Source of the DNA: Streptosporangiales bacterium
Lineage (GTDB): Bacteria; Actinomycetota; Actinomycetes; Streptosporangiales; WHST01
NCBI GenBank assembly: GCA_009379955.1
Contig: WHST01000028.1
Span: 1-58,425, forward strand
Direction: 5' to 3'
DNA: 58,425 nucleotides
Every line of letters starts with the position of its first letter. Position 1 is the stretch's first letter. Below, one piece after another: positions 44,340 to 53,253 of this stretch. Under the pieces are notes generated by a model that did not search any database, had not been told where the DNA came from, and worked only from the letters and a program-made list of their open reading frames with translations. The translations under genes and the position numbers were made by a program.

Positions 44340-45191
44340 ATGCGCGTTTCACTGAGGCGTTCCGAAGCCCCGCGGGGCGAACCGCCGCGGCGATCAGCAG
44401 TGTCCCCGGCCGTTGCACTGGGGACGCTTGTGGTGCTCGCGCCCGCCGTCTTGGCCACGGACTGGCTCGCACGCTCGCTGGAGTCCCGCAACAGCAGCAA
44501 CCCCGCGGAGACGACTGCGGAGATGACGTGGTGGGACGTCATCTCCGCAGTCGTCCAGCACGCCCTGATCCTCGCGGCCGTCTTGGTCGCGGTCCGACTC
44601 GCGACTGGGAGGATCGCAGCGCCGAGCCTCGGCCTGCGCCGGACGCCATGGCGCCCGGCGATCGCCAACGCCGCCGTGATCTACAGCGCCTATGTGCTCC
44701 TGGCCGCGCTGGCCTCCGCGATCCTCGGCCCACCCCCTGCACGCGACAGTGCCAACGCACTGGCCCAGGTCGACGCCGACAGTCTGCTCATCATCTACGC
44801 GGTCACCGCGTGCGTCCTCGCCCCACCGATCGAAGAGTTGTTCTTCCGCGGCTTCCTCTTCCCCGCGCTGCGTAGCCGTCTCGGCACCGTCCCGGCGGTC
44901 CTGCTCGCAGGCGCACTCTTCAGCGTGGCACACGCGGCACCGCCGGCTGCCATGCTCCAGCTCGCACTACTCGGCGTCACACTGTGCACCCTCTACCAGC
45001 GCACCAGATCATTGCTGCCGGGCATCGCCGTACACGCCGCGCACAACGCCGTCGCCTTCGCAGCGATCACCTCACTGTCCCTACCCGCCACCATCGGCCT
45101 CATGCTCGCCGCCGCGCTGACCACCATCGCGATCACCTCAGCTTTCGCCGTCAGCACGCACAACGAACCGACGGCCACCCACCCCGCCTGA
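44340..45191 (+). CDS. CPBP (CAAX-like) intramembrane metalloprotease
   Basis: 283 residues from ATG at 44340, with GGAG 9 nt upstream. Seven or eight membrane helices. CPBP motifs: EELFFRG (Glu165, Glu166, Arg170), FSVAH (His198) and HAAHN (His235, Asn236), forming the glutamate/histidine active site. Members process small peptides or give bacteriocin immunity in Gram-positives. The ORF can be extended to 44271, but that part overlaps the palindrome. A perfect 20-bp inverted repeat lies inside the gene at 44510-44555. Confidence 0.85.
   Translation: MRVSLRRSEAPRGEPPRRSAVSPAVALGTLVVLAPAVLATDWLARSLESRNSSNPAETTAEMTWWDVISAVVQHALILAAVLVAVRLATGRIAAPSLGLRRTPWRPAIANAAVIYSAYVLLAALASAILGPPPARDSANALAQVDADSLLIIYAVTACVLAPPIEELFFRGFLFPALRSRLGTVPAVLLAGALFSVAHAAPPAAMLQLALLGVTLCTLYQRTRSLLPGIAVHAAHNAVAFAAITSLSLPATIGLMLAAALTTIAITSAFAVSTHNEPTATHPA
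44510..44555. repeat. Perfect 20-bp inverted repeat inside the CPBP gene
   Basis: 44510-44529 and 44536-44555 are exact reverse complements (left arm GACGACTGCGGAGATGACGT) with the 6-nt loop ggtggg. It encodes the segment around TTAEMTWWDVISAVV without breaking the frame. Confidence 0.9.
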
Positions 45192-45204
45192 AGGGCATTG
45201 CCCT
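45192..45204. terminator. Small palindrome AGGGCATTGCCCT after the CPBP gene
   Basis: 6-bp arms around one base, directly after the stop codon. A weak candidate terminator. The remaining gap to 45366 shows nothing else. Confidence 0.35.
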
Positions 45205-45366
45205 CTGGGTCAGATCCCACCGACCTCAGCCTCGCCGGCTGGGACCGCGACCTCAAATGTGCGATCGATCGTCCGCCATCCGGCCACTCCGACGGCGCGG
45301 CGCGTTCCTCGACGGCAATGCAGCTTCCCCGACGAAGTGCTGATCGAGTACATGCAGTGGTAGCCG

Positions 45367-45858
45367 TCAGCCGGTGGCCGGCGGGTGCCGGGCGAGGAAC
45401 GGCAGGGTCGCCGTGGCTAACCTGCGGGTGTCCTCGGCCATCTCCAGCGCCGGCCACCGGTCCGCGGCGTACCAGCCGGCCGGGTGCTCGGGCGGGGTCA
45501 CCGGCTCCGGTGACCTGGCGACGGCCACGTAGAGGTGGTCGACGTGCAGGTGCGGCGCGGCGAGGTGGTTGTCGCGCTCGATCGGGTGCTCGGAGATCCA
45601 CCATGGGGCCGCCACAGCGGCGGCTCCGGGCAGGTCGTCGAGGACGGGTGTGCCGGGCGGGGGCAGCAGGTCGACCTCGAGCCCCGACTCCTCGCGGATC
45701 TCGCGCAGCACGGCTTGCTCGGTGTTCTCGTTCGGCTCCAGATGTCCGCCGGGCGGCAGCAGCAGGTGCTGCAGCGGGTGCTCGATCAGGCACAGCCGCC
45801 AGTCGTCGCCGTGCGGGGACCAGACGAGTGCGCTCGCGGTGAGGTGCTTGACGGTCAC
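45367..45858 (-). CDS. Nudix hydrolase
   Basis: 163 residues. The Nudix box GX5EX7REUXEEXGU is complete: GHLEPNE, NTEQAVL, REIREESGL. It hydrolyses nucleoside diphosphates linked to another group; the substrate is unknown. The C-terminal HLHVDHLYVAVARSP and WYAADRWPALEM segments are common in MutT-like proteins of actinomycetes. GTG at 45858; TAGACA 6 nt upstream is a weak leaderless-type promoter. Confidence 0.9.
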   Translation of the reverse strand: MTVKHLTASALVWSPHGDDWRLCLIEHPLQHLLLPPGGHLEPNENTEQAVLREIREESGLEVDLLPPPGTPVLDDLPGAAAVAAPWWISEHPIERDNHLAAPHLHVDHLYVAVARSPEPVTPPEHPAGWYAADRWPALEMAEDTRRLATATLPFLARHPPATG

Positions 45859-45939
45859 GTCCGTTGTCTAGCAGAACGCCGAGGTGGCCGCGCGGACGGC
45901 GCCAGGTGATTACCCGCGAGGGCGTCACGGCCGGTGCGG

Positions 45940-45945
45940 TACCCT
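45940..45945 (+). promoter_or_regulatory. -10 box TACCCT, promoter of leuS leader
   Basis: TACCCT, 6 nt (ggtgcc), then the ATG of the leader peptide at 45952. The leader peptide would be translated from the very 5' end of the transcript. Confidence 0.55.
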
Positions 45946-45951
45946 GGTGCC

Positions 45952-45987
45952 ATGCGAGCTCGGCTGCTCCTTCGCCGGCCGCACTGA
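45952..45987 (+). CDS. leuS leader peptide MRARLLLRRPH
   Basis: An 11-codon ORF with three consecutive Leu codons (CTG CTC CTT, 45964-45972) followed by Arg-Arg-Pro-His and TGA. It lies 90 bp before leuS and directly before two hairpins, the second with a T-rich tail. This is the arrangement of ribosome-mediated attenuation, as in actinobacterial leuA and ilv leaders: Leu-tRNA shortage stalls the ribosome on the Leu codons. Too short for ordinary gene calling. Confidence 0.75.
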   Translation: MRARLLLRRPH

Positions 45988-46014
45988 CGGACCGGATTCC
46001 GAAGTCAGTGCGGC
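45978..46014 (+). promoter_or_regulatory. Attenuator hairpin 1 overlapping leader stop
   Basis: GCCGCACTGAC (45978-45988) pairs perfectly with GTCAGTGCGGC (46004-46014). The left arm contains the end and stop codon of the leader peptide, so a translating ribosome decides whether it forms. Confidence 0.7.
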
Positions 46015-46015
46015 G

Positions 46016-46040
46016 ACCCCTCCTGTGCGAGGGGTTTCTT
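46016..46040 (+). terminator. Rho-independent terminator of the leuS attenuator
   Basis: ACCCCTC (46016-46022), loop ctgtgc, GAGGGGT (46029-46035), then ttcttc. It ends 38 nt before the leuS ATG. Confidence 0.75.
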
Positions 46041-46077
46041 CGTCTCGACAGCCGATCCAGGGAGCGAGGATTCGATC

Positions 46078-48963
46078 ATGAGCGCGACCGACGCGCGCAC
46101 CGAGCCGGAGGTGCCCGACGAGGCGCCGTACCGCTACACCCCCGCTGCCGCCCGCGAGATCGAGGACAAGTGGCAGGACCGGTGGCAGAAGCAGCGGGTG
46201 TTCGAGGCGCCGAACCCGGCCGGCCCGATGGCCGAGCCCGAGGCGATCAGGGGTCGGGAGAAGTACTTCATCCAGGACATGTTCCCGTACCCGTCGGGTG
46301 AGGGGATGCACGTCGGGCACCCGCTCGGCTACATCGGCACCGACGTGCTGGCGCGGTACAAGCGGATGCTGGGCTACAACGTCCTGCACACCATCGGGTT
46401 CGACGCCTTCGGGCTGCCGGCCGAGCAGTACGCCGTGCAGACCGGCCAGCACCCGCGGGTGACGACCGAGCGCAACATCGCGACGATCCGCCGGCAGTTC
46501 CGGCGGATCGGGCTGGGCCACGACACCAGGCGCAGCATCGAGACGATCGACCCCGCCTACTACCGGTGGACCCAGTGGATCTTCCTGCGCCTGTTCCACT
46601 CGTACTACGATGAGGCGCAGGACAGGGCGCGTCCGGTGACCGAGCTGGTCGCCGCGTACGAGAGCGGCGAGCGGCCCACGCCGGACGGTCGGGCATGGGC
46701 GCAGCTGACCGAGCCCGAGCGCCGCAGGATCGTCGACGGGCAGCGGCTGGCGTACGTCTCCGACGTGCCGGTGAACTGGTGCCCGGGGCTGGGCACGGTG
46801 CTGTCCAACGAGGAGGTCACCTCCGAGGGGCGCAGCGAGCGCGGCAACTTCCCGGTGTTCAAGCGCAGCCTGGGCCAGTGGATGCTGCGGATCACCGCGT
46901 ACGCCGACCGGCTGATCGACGACCTGGACGACATCGAGTGGCCCGACCCGGTCACGGTCATGCAGCGCAACTGGATCGGCCGCTCGCACGGCGCGAGCGT
47001 CACCTTCCCCGCTGCGACGCCCGCCGGTGACCCGCGCGGCATCGAGGTGTTCACCACCCGCCCCGACACCCTGTTCGGCGCGACGTTCATGGTCCTGGCG
47101 CCCGAGCACCCGCTGGTCGACGAGCTGGTGCCCGAGGCCTGGCCGGACGCCGGGCTGCCCGCGTCGTGGACGGGTGGCGCGGCCACGCCGGTCGAGGCCG
47201 TCCGCGCCTACCGCGGGGCGACCGGTCGCATGAGCGACGTCGAGCGGCAGGTCGAGTCGCGGGAGAAGACCGGCGTCTTCGTCGGGGCCTACGCGACCAA
47301 CCCGGCCAACGGCAAGCGCATCCCCGTCTTCATCGCCGACTACGTCCTGCTGGGCTACGGCACCGGCGCGATCATGGCGGTGCCGGGGCAGGACGAGCGC
47401 GACTGGGCGTTCGCGGAGAAGTACGACCTGCCGGTCCTCCGCACCGTGCGGCCGCCGGATGACTTCGACGGCAAGGCGTACACCGGCCCTGGGCCAGCCA
47501 TCAACAGTGCCAACCCCGCCGAACAGCTGAGTCTGGACGGCCTGGGCATCGACGATGCGAAGGAACGCATCATCGCCTGGCTGGAGGACACCGGCCACGG
47601 CACGGGCACCATCACGTACAAGCTGCGCGACTGGCTGTTCAGCCGCCAGCGCTACTGGGGTGAGCCGTTCCCGATCGTGCACGACGAGCACGGCCCGATC
47701 GCAGTGCCCGACGACCAGCTGCCGGTGCTGCTGCCCGACGTGCCCGACTACGCGCCGAAGACGTACGACCCCGACGACGCAGACAGCGAGCCGCAGGCGC
47801 CGCTGTCGCGCGCGACCGAGTGGGTCGAGGTCACGCTCGACCTGGGAGACGGGCCGAAGCCGTACCGGCGCGAGACCAACACCATGCCCAACTGGGCTGG
47901 CTCGTGCTGGTACGAGCTGCGCTACCTGGACCCTCGCAACGACGAGATCTTCTGCGACCCGGAGAACGAGGCGTACTGGATGGGTCCTCGCGGCGAGGGC
48001 CACGCGGGCGGCGTCGACCTGTACGTCGGCGGCGTCGAGCACGCCGTGCTGCACCTGCTGTACGCCAGGTTCTGGCACAAGGTGCTGTACGACCTGGGTT
48101 ACGTGACGAGCAGGGAGCCGTTCCACCGCCTGTTCAACCAGGGCTACATCCAGGCGTACGCGTACACCGACTCCCGTGGCTTCTACGTCCCGGCCGAGCA
48201 GGTCGAGGAGGTGGTCGAAGAGGGTATGACGACGTACCTGTACGAGGGCACGCCTGTGCGGCGCGAGTACGGGAAGATGGGCAAGAGCCTGAAGAACATC
48301 GTCACACCCGACGATATGTGCGAGCAGTACGGCGCCGACACCTTCCGCGTCTACGAGATGTCGACGGGTCCGTGGGACGCGTCGCGCCCGTGGGAGACCA
48401 GGGCCGTCGTCGGGGCGCAGCGGCTGCTGCAGCGGGTGTGGCGCACCCTGCTGGACGAGCGCACCGGCGAGCTGCGGGTGGTCGACGAGGACGCCGACCG
48501 CGAGACCCGCGTCCAGCTGCACCGCGCGGTCGCGGGCATCCGCGCCGACTACGAGGGCATGCGGTTCAACACGGCGATCGCGAAGCTCACCGAGCTGAAC
48601 AACCACCTGACCCAGTCGGGCGGGCCGACCCCGCGCGAGGTGGCCGAGCCGCTGGTGCTGCTGCTGGCGCCGATCGCCCCGCACGTCGCCGAGGAGCTGT
48701 GGGAGCGCCTGGGACACGACGAGACGCTGGCGTTCGAGCCGTTCCCCGAGGCCGACCCCGCCTACCTGGTGGCCGAGACCGTCGTCTACCCGGTGCAGGT
48801 GGCCAAGAAGGTCCGCGGCCGCGTCGAGATCGCAGCCGACGCGAGCGAGGACGAGGTGCGCGCCGCGGCCCTGGCCGACCCGGGCGTCCAGCGGGCACTC
48901 GACGGCCGTGAGCCGCGCAACGTCATCGTCGTGCCCGGCCGCATGGTCAGCATCGTCGTCTAG
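46078..48963 (+). CDS. leuS: Leucyl-tRNA synthetase
   Basis: 961 residues, class I synthetase that charges tRNA-Leu. The HIGH motif is HVGH (His78-His81 in [13 protein letters not shown]) and KMSKS reads KMGKS (Lys733-Ser737). The editing domain CP1 lies between ([34 protein letters not shown] split; [16 protein letters not shown]). The C-terminal domain ends [22 protein letters not shown], complete. ATG at 46078 follows GGGAGCGAGGA. Expression appears to be set by the upstream Leu leader peptide and terminator. Confidence 0.97.
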   Translation: MSATDARTEPEVPDEAPYRYTPAAAREIEDKWQDRWQKQRVFEAPNPAGPMAEPEAIRGREKYFIQDMFPYPSGEGMHVGHPLGYIGTDVLARYKRMLGYNVLHTIGFDAFGLPAEQYAVQTGQHPRVTTERNIATIRRQFRRIGLGHDTRRSIETIDPAYYRWTQWIFLRLFHSYYDEAQDRARPVTELVAAYESGERPTPDGRAWAQLTEPERRRIVDGQRLAYVSDVPVNWCPGLGTVLSNEEVTSEGRSERGNFPVFKRSLGQWMLRITAYADRLIDDLDDIEWPDPVTVMQRNWIGRSHGASVTFPAATPAGDPRGIEVFTTRPDTLFGATFMVLAPEHPLVDELVPEAWPDAGLPASWTGGAATPVEAVRAYRGATGRMSDVERQVESREKTGVFVGAYATNPANGKRIPVFIADYVLLGYGTGAIMAVPGQDERDWAFAEKYDLPVLRTVRPPDDFDGKAYTGPGPAINSANPAEQLSLDGLGIDDAKERIIAWLEDTGHGTGTITYKLRDWLFSRQRYWGEPFPIVHDEHGPIAVPDDQLPVLLPDVPDYAPKTYDPDDADSEPQAPLSRATEWVEVTLDLGDGPKPYRRETNTMPNWAGSCWYELRYLDPRNDEIFCDPENEAYWMGPRGEGHAGGVDLYVGGVEHAVLHLLYARFWHKVLYDLGYVTSREPFHRLFNQGYIQAYAYTDSRGFYVPAEQVEEVVEEGMTTYLYEGTPVRREYGKMGKSLKNIVTPDDMCEQYGADTFRVYEMSTGPWDASRPWETRAVVGAQRLLQRVWRTLLDERTGELRVVDEDADRETRVQLHRAVAGIRADYEGMRFNTAIAKLTELNNHLTQSGGPTPREVAEPLVLLLAPIAPHVAEELWERLGHDETLAFEPFPEADPAYLVAETVVYPVQVAKKVRGRVEIAADASEDEVRAAALADPGVQRALDGREPRNVIVVPGRMVSIVV

Positions 48964-48969
48964 CCCGGC

Positions 48970-50394
48970 TCATCCGCCGGCGAGGCGGACCCGGTCGCGG
49001 TCGGCCATCCGTGCGCTGAACTCGTCGTACGGGTAGTACGTCATGCCGCCGCGGCCCCTGATCGCGCGGACGCCCCGGTCGTCGATCTCGAACGTCAACC
49101 GCTCGCCGGGTGAACGCAAGCCCGACGACTCGCGGATCAGCAGCGTGTCGGCGTCCTCGACCGCGAGCTCTGTCGGCTCCTCGGCGGGATCGGCGTCCGC
49201 CGGGCTGAGGCCGTACAGGCGGTCGCCGAGGCGCACGATGTCGAGGACGCCCCACAGGTTCGCGAACCTGCCACAGAACCTGTCGAGCACCTCGGGCGCG
49301 ACCGCGTCACGGTCGCCGTCGCGGTCGGTGTCGGCCGTGAGGTCGATGAGCTTGACGACTCCGGTGGCGAGCTCCGCTGCGGGACCGTCGATCGCGTTGG
49401 TGAGCACCGAGACCGCGAGGCCGGCCTTCGGGTCGACCATGGAACGGGTGGCGTGCCCGGGGTAGCCGCCGCCGTGGCCGACCATCCGGCGGTCGCCGGT
49501 CCTGCTGACGGAGAGCCCGAGCCCGTACCAGGTCTCGCCCTCCTTCACCTCCCACTCGTCGCGCTGCATCAGTCGCTTGCTCCCGTCGGTGAGGAGTCGG
49601 GTGGCACCGAGGACGTGCGCGGAGAGGTAGCGGCACAGGTCGCGGGCGGTGCTGGTGAAGCCGGTGGCCGCGGACATCGCGCGGGTGTCGACGTGGTCGA
49701 TCGGCACGCGCGTGTCTGCGTACGACAGTGCCGAGTAGCCGGTGGCGAGGTCGCCGGCACGCGCCGGGTCGAGCTCGGGTGCGGTGTCGGTCAGGTCGAG
49801 CCGGTCGACGATCTTCGCGCGCACGTAGTCGTTGTACGACCGGCCGGACGCCGACTCGACCACGAGTCCGAGCAGCGCGTAGCCGATGTTGGAGTACTTG
49901 AACCGCGTGTTGGCCGGCAGCACCGAGCCGTCCCGCTCGACGACCGCGCGGAGCCCGGCCTCGTCGGGGAACGGACGGTCGAGCTGCCAGTGGTCGGCGT
50001 CGTCACCGTCGCGCGTCACGCCACCGCCATGGGCGAGCAGCTCGCGTACGGTCACCGGCGCGAGGTCCGCGCACGCGTCCTCCAGCCAGTCGACGTGCGT
50101 GCCGACCGCGTCGTCGAGCCGCAGGGCGCCCGCCTCCGCCAGCTGCATGACCGCCGTGCCGGTGAACGTCTTGGAGTGCGACGCGATCCGGAACAGGTGG
50201 TCGGGCGTCAGGGCGACATCGCTCTCGACGTCGGCGTGACCCGACGCGGTCGACAGCACCTCCTCGTCGCCGAAACCGACGGCGGCCTGGACGCCGGGCA
50301 CGCGCAGGTACCGGCGCCGGAACGACAGCCAGTGCTCGGCGTACGCGGCGGCGGAGCGGACGAGGGCAGCGGTGAGGGGAGGGGGAGTCGGCAT
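48970..50394 (-). CDS. Beta-lactamase-fold serine hydrolase (class C/DD-peptidase-like)
   Basis: 474 residues. SxxK motif in RIASHSKTFTG, YxN motif in KYSNIGYALLG and HxG motif in VGHGGGYPGH. No signal peptide, so probably a cytoplasmic esterase or peptidase rather than a true beta-lactamase. The C-terminal 130 residues are an additional beta domain. ATG at 50394 has TACGGT 7 nt upstream; the longer open frame would cross this promoter. It converges with leuS, leaving 6 bp. Confidence 0.88.
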   Translation of the reverse strand: MPTPPPLTAALVRSAAAYAEHWLSFRRRYLRVPGVQAAVGFGDEEVLSTASGHADVESDVALTPDHLFRIASHSKTFTGTAVMQLAEAGALRLDDAVGTHVDWLEDACADLAPVTVRELLAHGGGVTRDGDDADHWQLDRPFPDEAGLRAVVERDGSVLPANTRFKYSNIGYALLGLVVESASGRSYNDYVRAKIVDRLDLTDTAPELDPARAGDLATGYSALSYADTRVPIDHVDTRAMSAATGFTSTARDLCRYLSAHVLGATRLLTDGSKRLMQRDEWEVKEGETWYGLGLSVSRTGDRRMVGHGGGYPGHATRSMVDPKAGLAVSVLTNAIDGPAAELATGVVKLIDLTADTDRDGDRDAVAPEVLDRFCGRFANLWGVLDIVRLGDRLYGLSPADADPAEEPTELAVEDADTLLIRESSGLRSPGERLTFEIDDRGVRAIRGRGGMTYYPYDEFSARMADRDRVRLAGG

Positions 50395-50401
50395 GGAGCC
50401 G

Positions 50402-50407
50402 ACCGTA
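50402..50407 (-). promoter_or_regulatory. -10 box TACGGT, leaderless serine hydrolase gene
   Basis: TACGGT on the minus strand, 7 nt before the ATG at 50394. Confidence 0.5.
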
Positions 50408-50474
50408 TCGCTCGACCTGCCGGAATCTCGGCCCACTCTGGCGCGCTGAGATCCCGACAAGTCGGGCAGGCCGG

Positions 50475-50480
50475 TACTGT
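50475..50480 (+). promoter_or_regulatory. -10 box TACTGT, leaderless degV gene
   Basis: TACTGT, 6 nt (cgcgcc), then ATG at 50487; no Shine-Dalgarno sequence. Confidence 0.55.
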
Positions 50481-50486
50481 CGCGCC

Positions 50487-51347
50487 ATGGGCCACCGCGT
50501 CGCCGTCGTCACCGACTCCACGGCGTACCTGCCGCCCGACGTCGTGGCGCTCCACGACATCACCGTCGTGCCCCTGCAGGTGCTCGTCGACGCGGTGCCG
50601 GGCGACGACGGCGTCGACATCACGGCGCTCGACGTGGCCGAGGCGTTGCGCGCCAAGCGGCGCGTGACGACGTCGCGGCCCAACCCGGAGAGGTTCGTCC
50701 ACGCATACGAGGAGGCGGCACGTGCCGGAGCCTCGGCGGTCGTCTCCGTTCACCTGTCGGCCCGGATGTCGAGCACGCTGGACAGCGCGCGGCTCGCCGC
50801 GAAGTCCGCGCCGGTGCCGGTCGAGGTCGTCGACTCGCGCCGCATCGGCATGGGCCTCGGCTTCGGCGTGGTCGCGGCGGCGGAGGCCGCCGCGGCGGGT
50901 GCGGACGCGGCGACATGCGCTGCGGCCGCGGCGGAACGGTCGACGTCCACCGACGTGTTCTTCTACGTCGACACGCTGGAGTACCTGCACCGCGGCGGCC
51001 GGATGGGCGCCGCGACGAGCCTCGTCGGCAACGTGCTCATGGTGAAGCCGTTGCTGCGCATCCACGACGGCCAGATCGCGTTGCTGGAGAAGGTGCGCAC
51101 CTCGGCCAAGGCGCTCGTCCGGCTGGAGGAGATCGCCGTGTCGTCGGCGTCCGGCGCTCCCGGCACCGTGGTCGACCTCGCCGTCCAGCACCTCGCCGCC
51201 CACGAGCGCGCGGGGAGCCTCGCCGAGAGCCTGCGGGGGCACCTGCCCCGCTGCCGGCGTCTCTACACCGGCGAGGTCGGCGGCGTCGTCGGCGCGCACG
51301 TCGGGCCCGGCATGATCGCAGTGACGGTGTCACGCCACCGCGCCTGA
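50487..51347 (+). CDS. DegV-family fatty-acid-binding protein
   Basis: 286 residues. DegV signature: VAVVTDSTAYLPPDVVALHD at the N-terminus, TSRPNPERFVHAYEEA, VVSVHLSARMSSTLDSARLA and YLHRGGRMGAATSLVGNVL. The family binds fatty acids and in Firmicutes serves as FakB of fatty acid kinase. A FakA partner is not seen here. Leaderless-type promoter. Confidence 0.92.
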   Translation: MGHRVAVVTDSTAYLPPDVVALHDITVVPLQVLVDAVPGDDGVDITALDVAEALRAKRRVTTSRPNPERFVHAYEEAARAGASAVVSVHLSARMSSTLDSARLAAKSAPVPVEVVDSRRIGMGLGFGVVAAAEAAAAGADAATCAAAAAERSTSTDVFFYVDTLEYLHRGGRMGAATSLVGNVLMVKPLLRIHDGQIALLEKVRTSAKALVRLEEIAVSSASGAPGTVVDLAVQHLAAHERAGSLAESLRGHLPRCRRLYTGEVGGVVGAHVGPGMIAVTVSRHRA

Positions 51348-51379
51348 TCCTTCCCTGCAGGCGGATACGAGGAGAGGCG

Positions 51380-51448
51380 ATGACCGACGCGACGACGTTG
51401 GCACCGTCACCTTCGCCGTGGGAAGTACCCGAGTGCTCGCCGCCGTGA
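51380..51448 (+). CDS. 22-residue ORF after degV
   Basis: ATG at 51380 follows a strong GAGGAGAGGCG ribosome site. The peptide is Pro/Thr-rich (MTDATTLAPSPSPWEVPE then CSPP). It may be the truncated front of a lost gene or a genuine micro-ORF. Nothing else is seen between degV and the permease gene. Confidence 0.3.
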   Translation: MTDATTLAPSPSPWEVPECSPP

Positions 51449-51456
51449 CTGCAGGA

Positions 51457-52332
51457 TCAGCCCTTGAGGGCGCCGGTCGTCAGGCCCTTGGTCACGTGGT
51501 CCTGCAGCAGGGCGAAGACGATGAGCACCGGCACGACCGTCACCATCATGCCGGCGAAGAGCGTGACCCAGTTCGTGCCGTAGTCGGCGGACTGGCCGAG
51601 CTGGAACAGTCCCAGCGGCAACGTCATGTACTCCGGCGAGTGGATGAACACCAGCGCGTAGAAGAACTCGTTCCAGTTGTTCAGGAAGCTGATGATGCTC
51701 ACCGACGCCAGCGCGGGGCCGAGCAGCGGCAGGATGATCTGCACGAACGTCCGCGTCGGCCCGGCGCCGTCGACGGCTGCGGCCTCCTCCAGCTCGTACG
51801 GCAGGGTCTTCATGAAGCCGACGAGCACGAACACGTTGAGCGGCAGGTTGTACGTCGCGTAGACGAGGATCAGGCCCGTGCGGCTGTCGAGCAGGCCAAG
51901 CTCCTGCAGTGTCAGGTACAGCGGGATGAACGTCACCATCCACGGCACCATCAGCCCGGCGAGGAACAGGCTGAGCACGAGGTTGTTGACCCGGAACGGG
52001 ATGCGCGCGATCGGGTACGCGGCGAACGCCGACAGGGCGACGCCGAGCACCGTCGCGGTGACGCTGACGAGGATGCTGTTGCCGAAGAACGCGCCGACGT
52101 TGGCGTTGTTCCACGCGTTCGCGTAGTTCTCCCACCGCCAGGTGTCGGCGGCGCTCCACGGGGGAGTGCCGATGAACTCCCTGTTGCTCTTCATCGAGGC
52201 GTTGAACACCCAGACGAACGCGCTGATCGTGGAGAACGCGATGGACCCGAGCAGCAGGTAGAAGAACAGGTGGTAGCGGCGGAACGGCGCGCGCGCCTCC
52301 CGCTTCGTACGCCTAGTACTGGACGTCGTCAC
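51457..52332 (-). CDS. Sugar ABC transporter permease (MalG type)
   Basis: 291 residues, six membrane helices. EAA loop ELEEAAAVDGAGPTRTFVQIILP. It overlaps the MalF-type gene by 20 bp. Third importer of the window, part of the catabolic cluster that runs from 58176 down to here. Confidence 0.92.
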   Translation of the reverse strand: MTTSSTRRTKREARAPFRRYHLFFYLLLGSIAFSTISAFVWVFNASMKSNREFIGTPPWSAADTWRWENYANAWNNANVGAFFGNSILVSVTATVLGVALSAFAAYPIARIPFRVNNLVLSLFLAGLMVPWMVTFIPLYLTLQELGLLDSRTGLILVYATYNLPLNVFVLVGFMKTLPYELEEAAAVDGAGPTRTFVQIILPLLGPALASVSIISFLNNWNEFFYALVFIHSPEYMTLPLGLFQLGQSADYGTNWVTLFAGMMVTVVPVLIVFALLQDHVTKGLTTGALKG

Positions 52333-53191
52333 GTTTCAACACCTTGTTCAGGACCTGGGCGATGACGAGCATCAGGACGATGAGGACGACGCCCATCGCC
52401 GCCGCGTAACCGAACTCGATGTGGTCGAACGCGGCTCGGTACATCAGCGTGCCCACGATCTCCGTGGACTTGAACGGGCCACCGTCGGTCATGATGAAGA
52501 CGAACGCGAACGCCTGCATGCTCTGCACGATCCACAGCACGATGAGCACGCGGAACAGGTCGCGCATCATCGGCAGCATCACCGTCCAGAACAGCCGCCA
52601 CTCGCCCGCGCCGTCGATGCGCCCCGCTTCGAGCACGTCCTTCGGCAACCGCTCGAAGCCGGCACAGAGCAGGACCACCCAGATCCCGATGCCGTGCCAC
52701 ACCGAGGTGAACGCGACCGCGGGCAGCGCGGTGGCGGGGTCACCCAGCCAGGTACGCGCGAGCACGTCGAGGCCGACGCCCTTCAGCGCGGGGTTGATCA
52801 GGCCGAGCGTCGGGTGGTAGAGGAACTTCCACAGCAGCGACACCACCGCGACCGACAGCACGATCGGCGCGAACACGATGAACCGGAAGAAGCGCTCACC
52901 GTGCAGGCGCTGGCTCAGTCCCCACGCGATGGCGATCGCCGGCGGGAAGAGCATGCAGCCGCCGACGAACGTGAGCATGAACGTGTTCTGCAGCGCGTTG
53001 TAGTAGGCGGGGTCGCCGAACAGCTGCTGATAGTTGGCGAGGCCGGCGAACGTCGACCGCCCGGTGCGGGAGAACTCGCTGAGCGAGATGCCGACGGTCC
53101 TGACGAGCGGGTAGACGAAGAAGACGCCGAGCAGGGCGAGCGCGGGCAGCAGGAACGGGATGACGATCCTGCGTTGCGCGAGCTTGTGCAT
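52313..53191 (-). CDS. Sugar ABC transporter permease (MalF type)
   Basis: 292 residues, six membrane helices (first about residues 12-34). EAA-like loop DVLEAGRIDGAGEWRLFWTVMLP. It lies 62 bp downstream of the binding-protein gene. Confidence 0.92.
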   Translation of the reverse strand: MHKLAQRRIVIPFLLPALALLGVFFVYPLVRTVGISLSEFSRTGRSTFAGLANYQQLFGDPAYYNALQNTFMLTFVGGCMLFPPAIAIAWGLSQRLHGERFFRFIVFAPIVLSVAVVSLLWKFLYHPTLGLINPALKGVGLDVLARTWLGDPATALPAVAFTSVWHGIGIWVVLLCAGFERLPKDVLEAGRIDGAGEWRLFWTVMLPMMRDLFRVLIVLWIVQSMQAFAFVFIMTDGGPFKSTEIVGTLMYRAAFDHIEFGYAAAMGVVLIVLMLVIAQVLNKVLKRDDVQY

Positions 53192-53253
53192 CGCCTTCTC
53201 TCCCTGGTCCCGTGACCGCCGGCCACAGGGCCGGCGACCAGGGGACCACCCGG

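Noticed and set aside
45198..45842. 214-codon plus-strand frame opposite the Nudix gene
   Set aside because: Arg/Ala/Pro-rich shadow; the minus strand has a complete Nudix box.
45901..46077. T-box riboswitch upstream of leuS
   Set aside because: The conserved T-box bulge sequence is absent, whereas a Leu-codon leader peptide is present.
45925..48717. 930-codon minus-strand frame opposite leuS
   Set aside because: Antisense shadow of a complete leucyl-tRNA synthetase; low-complexity Arg/Val/Leu composition with no domain.
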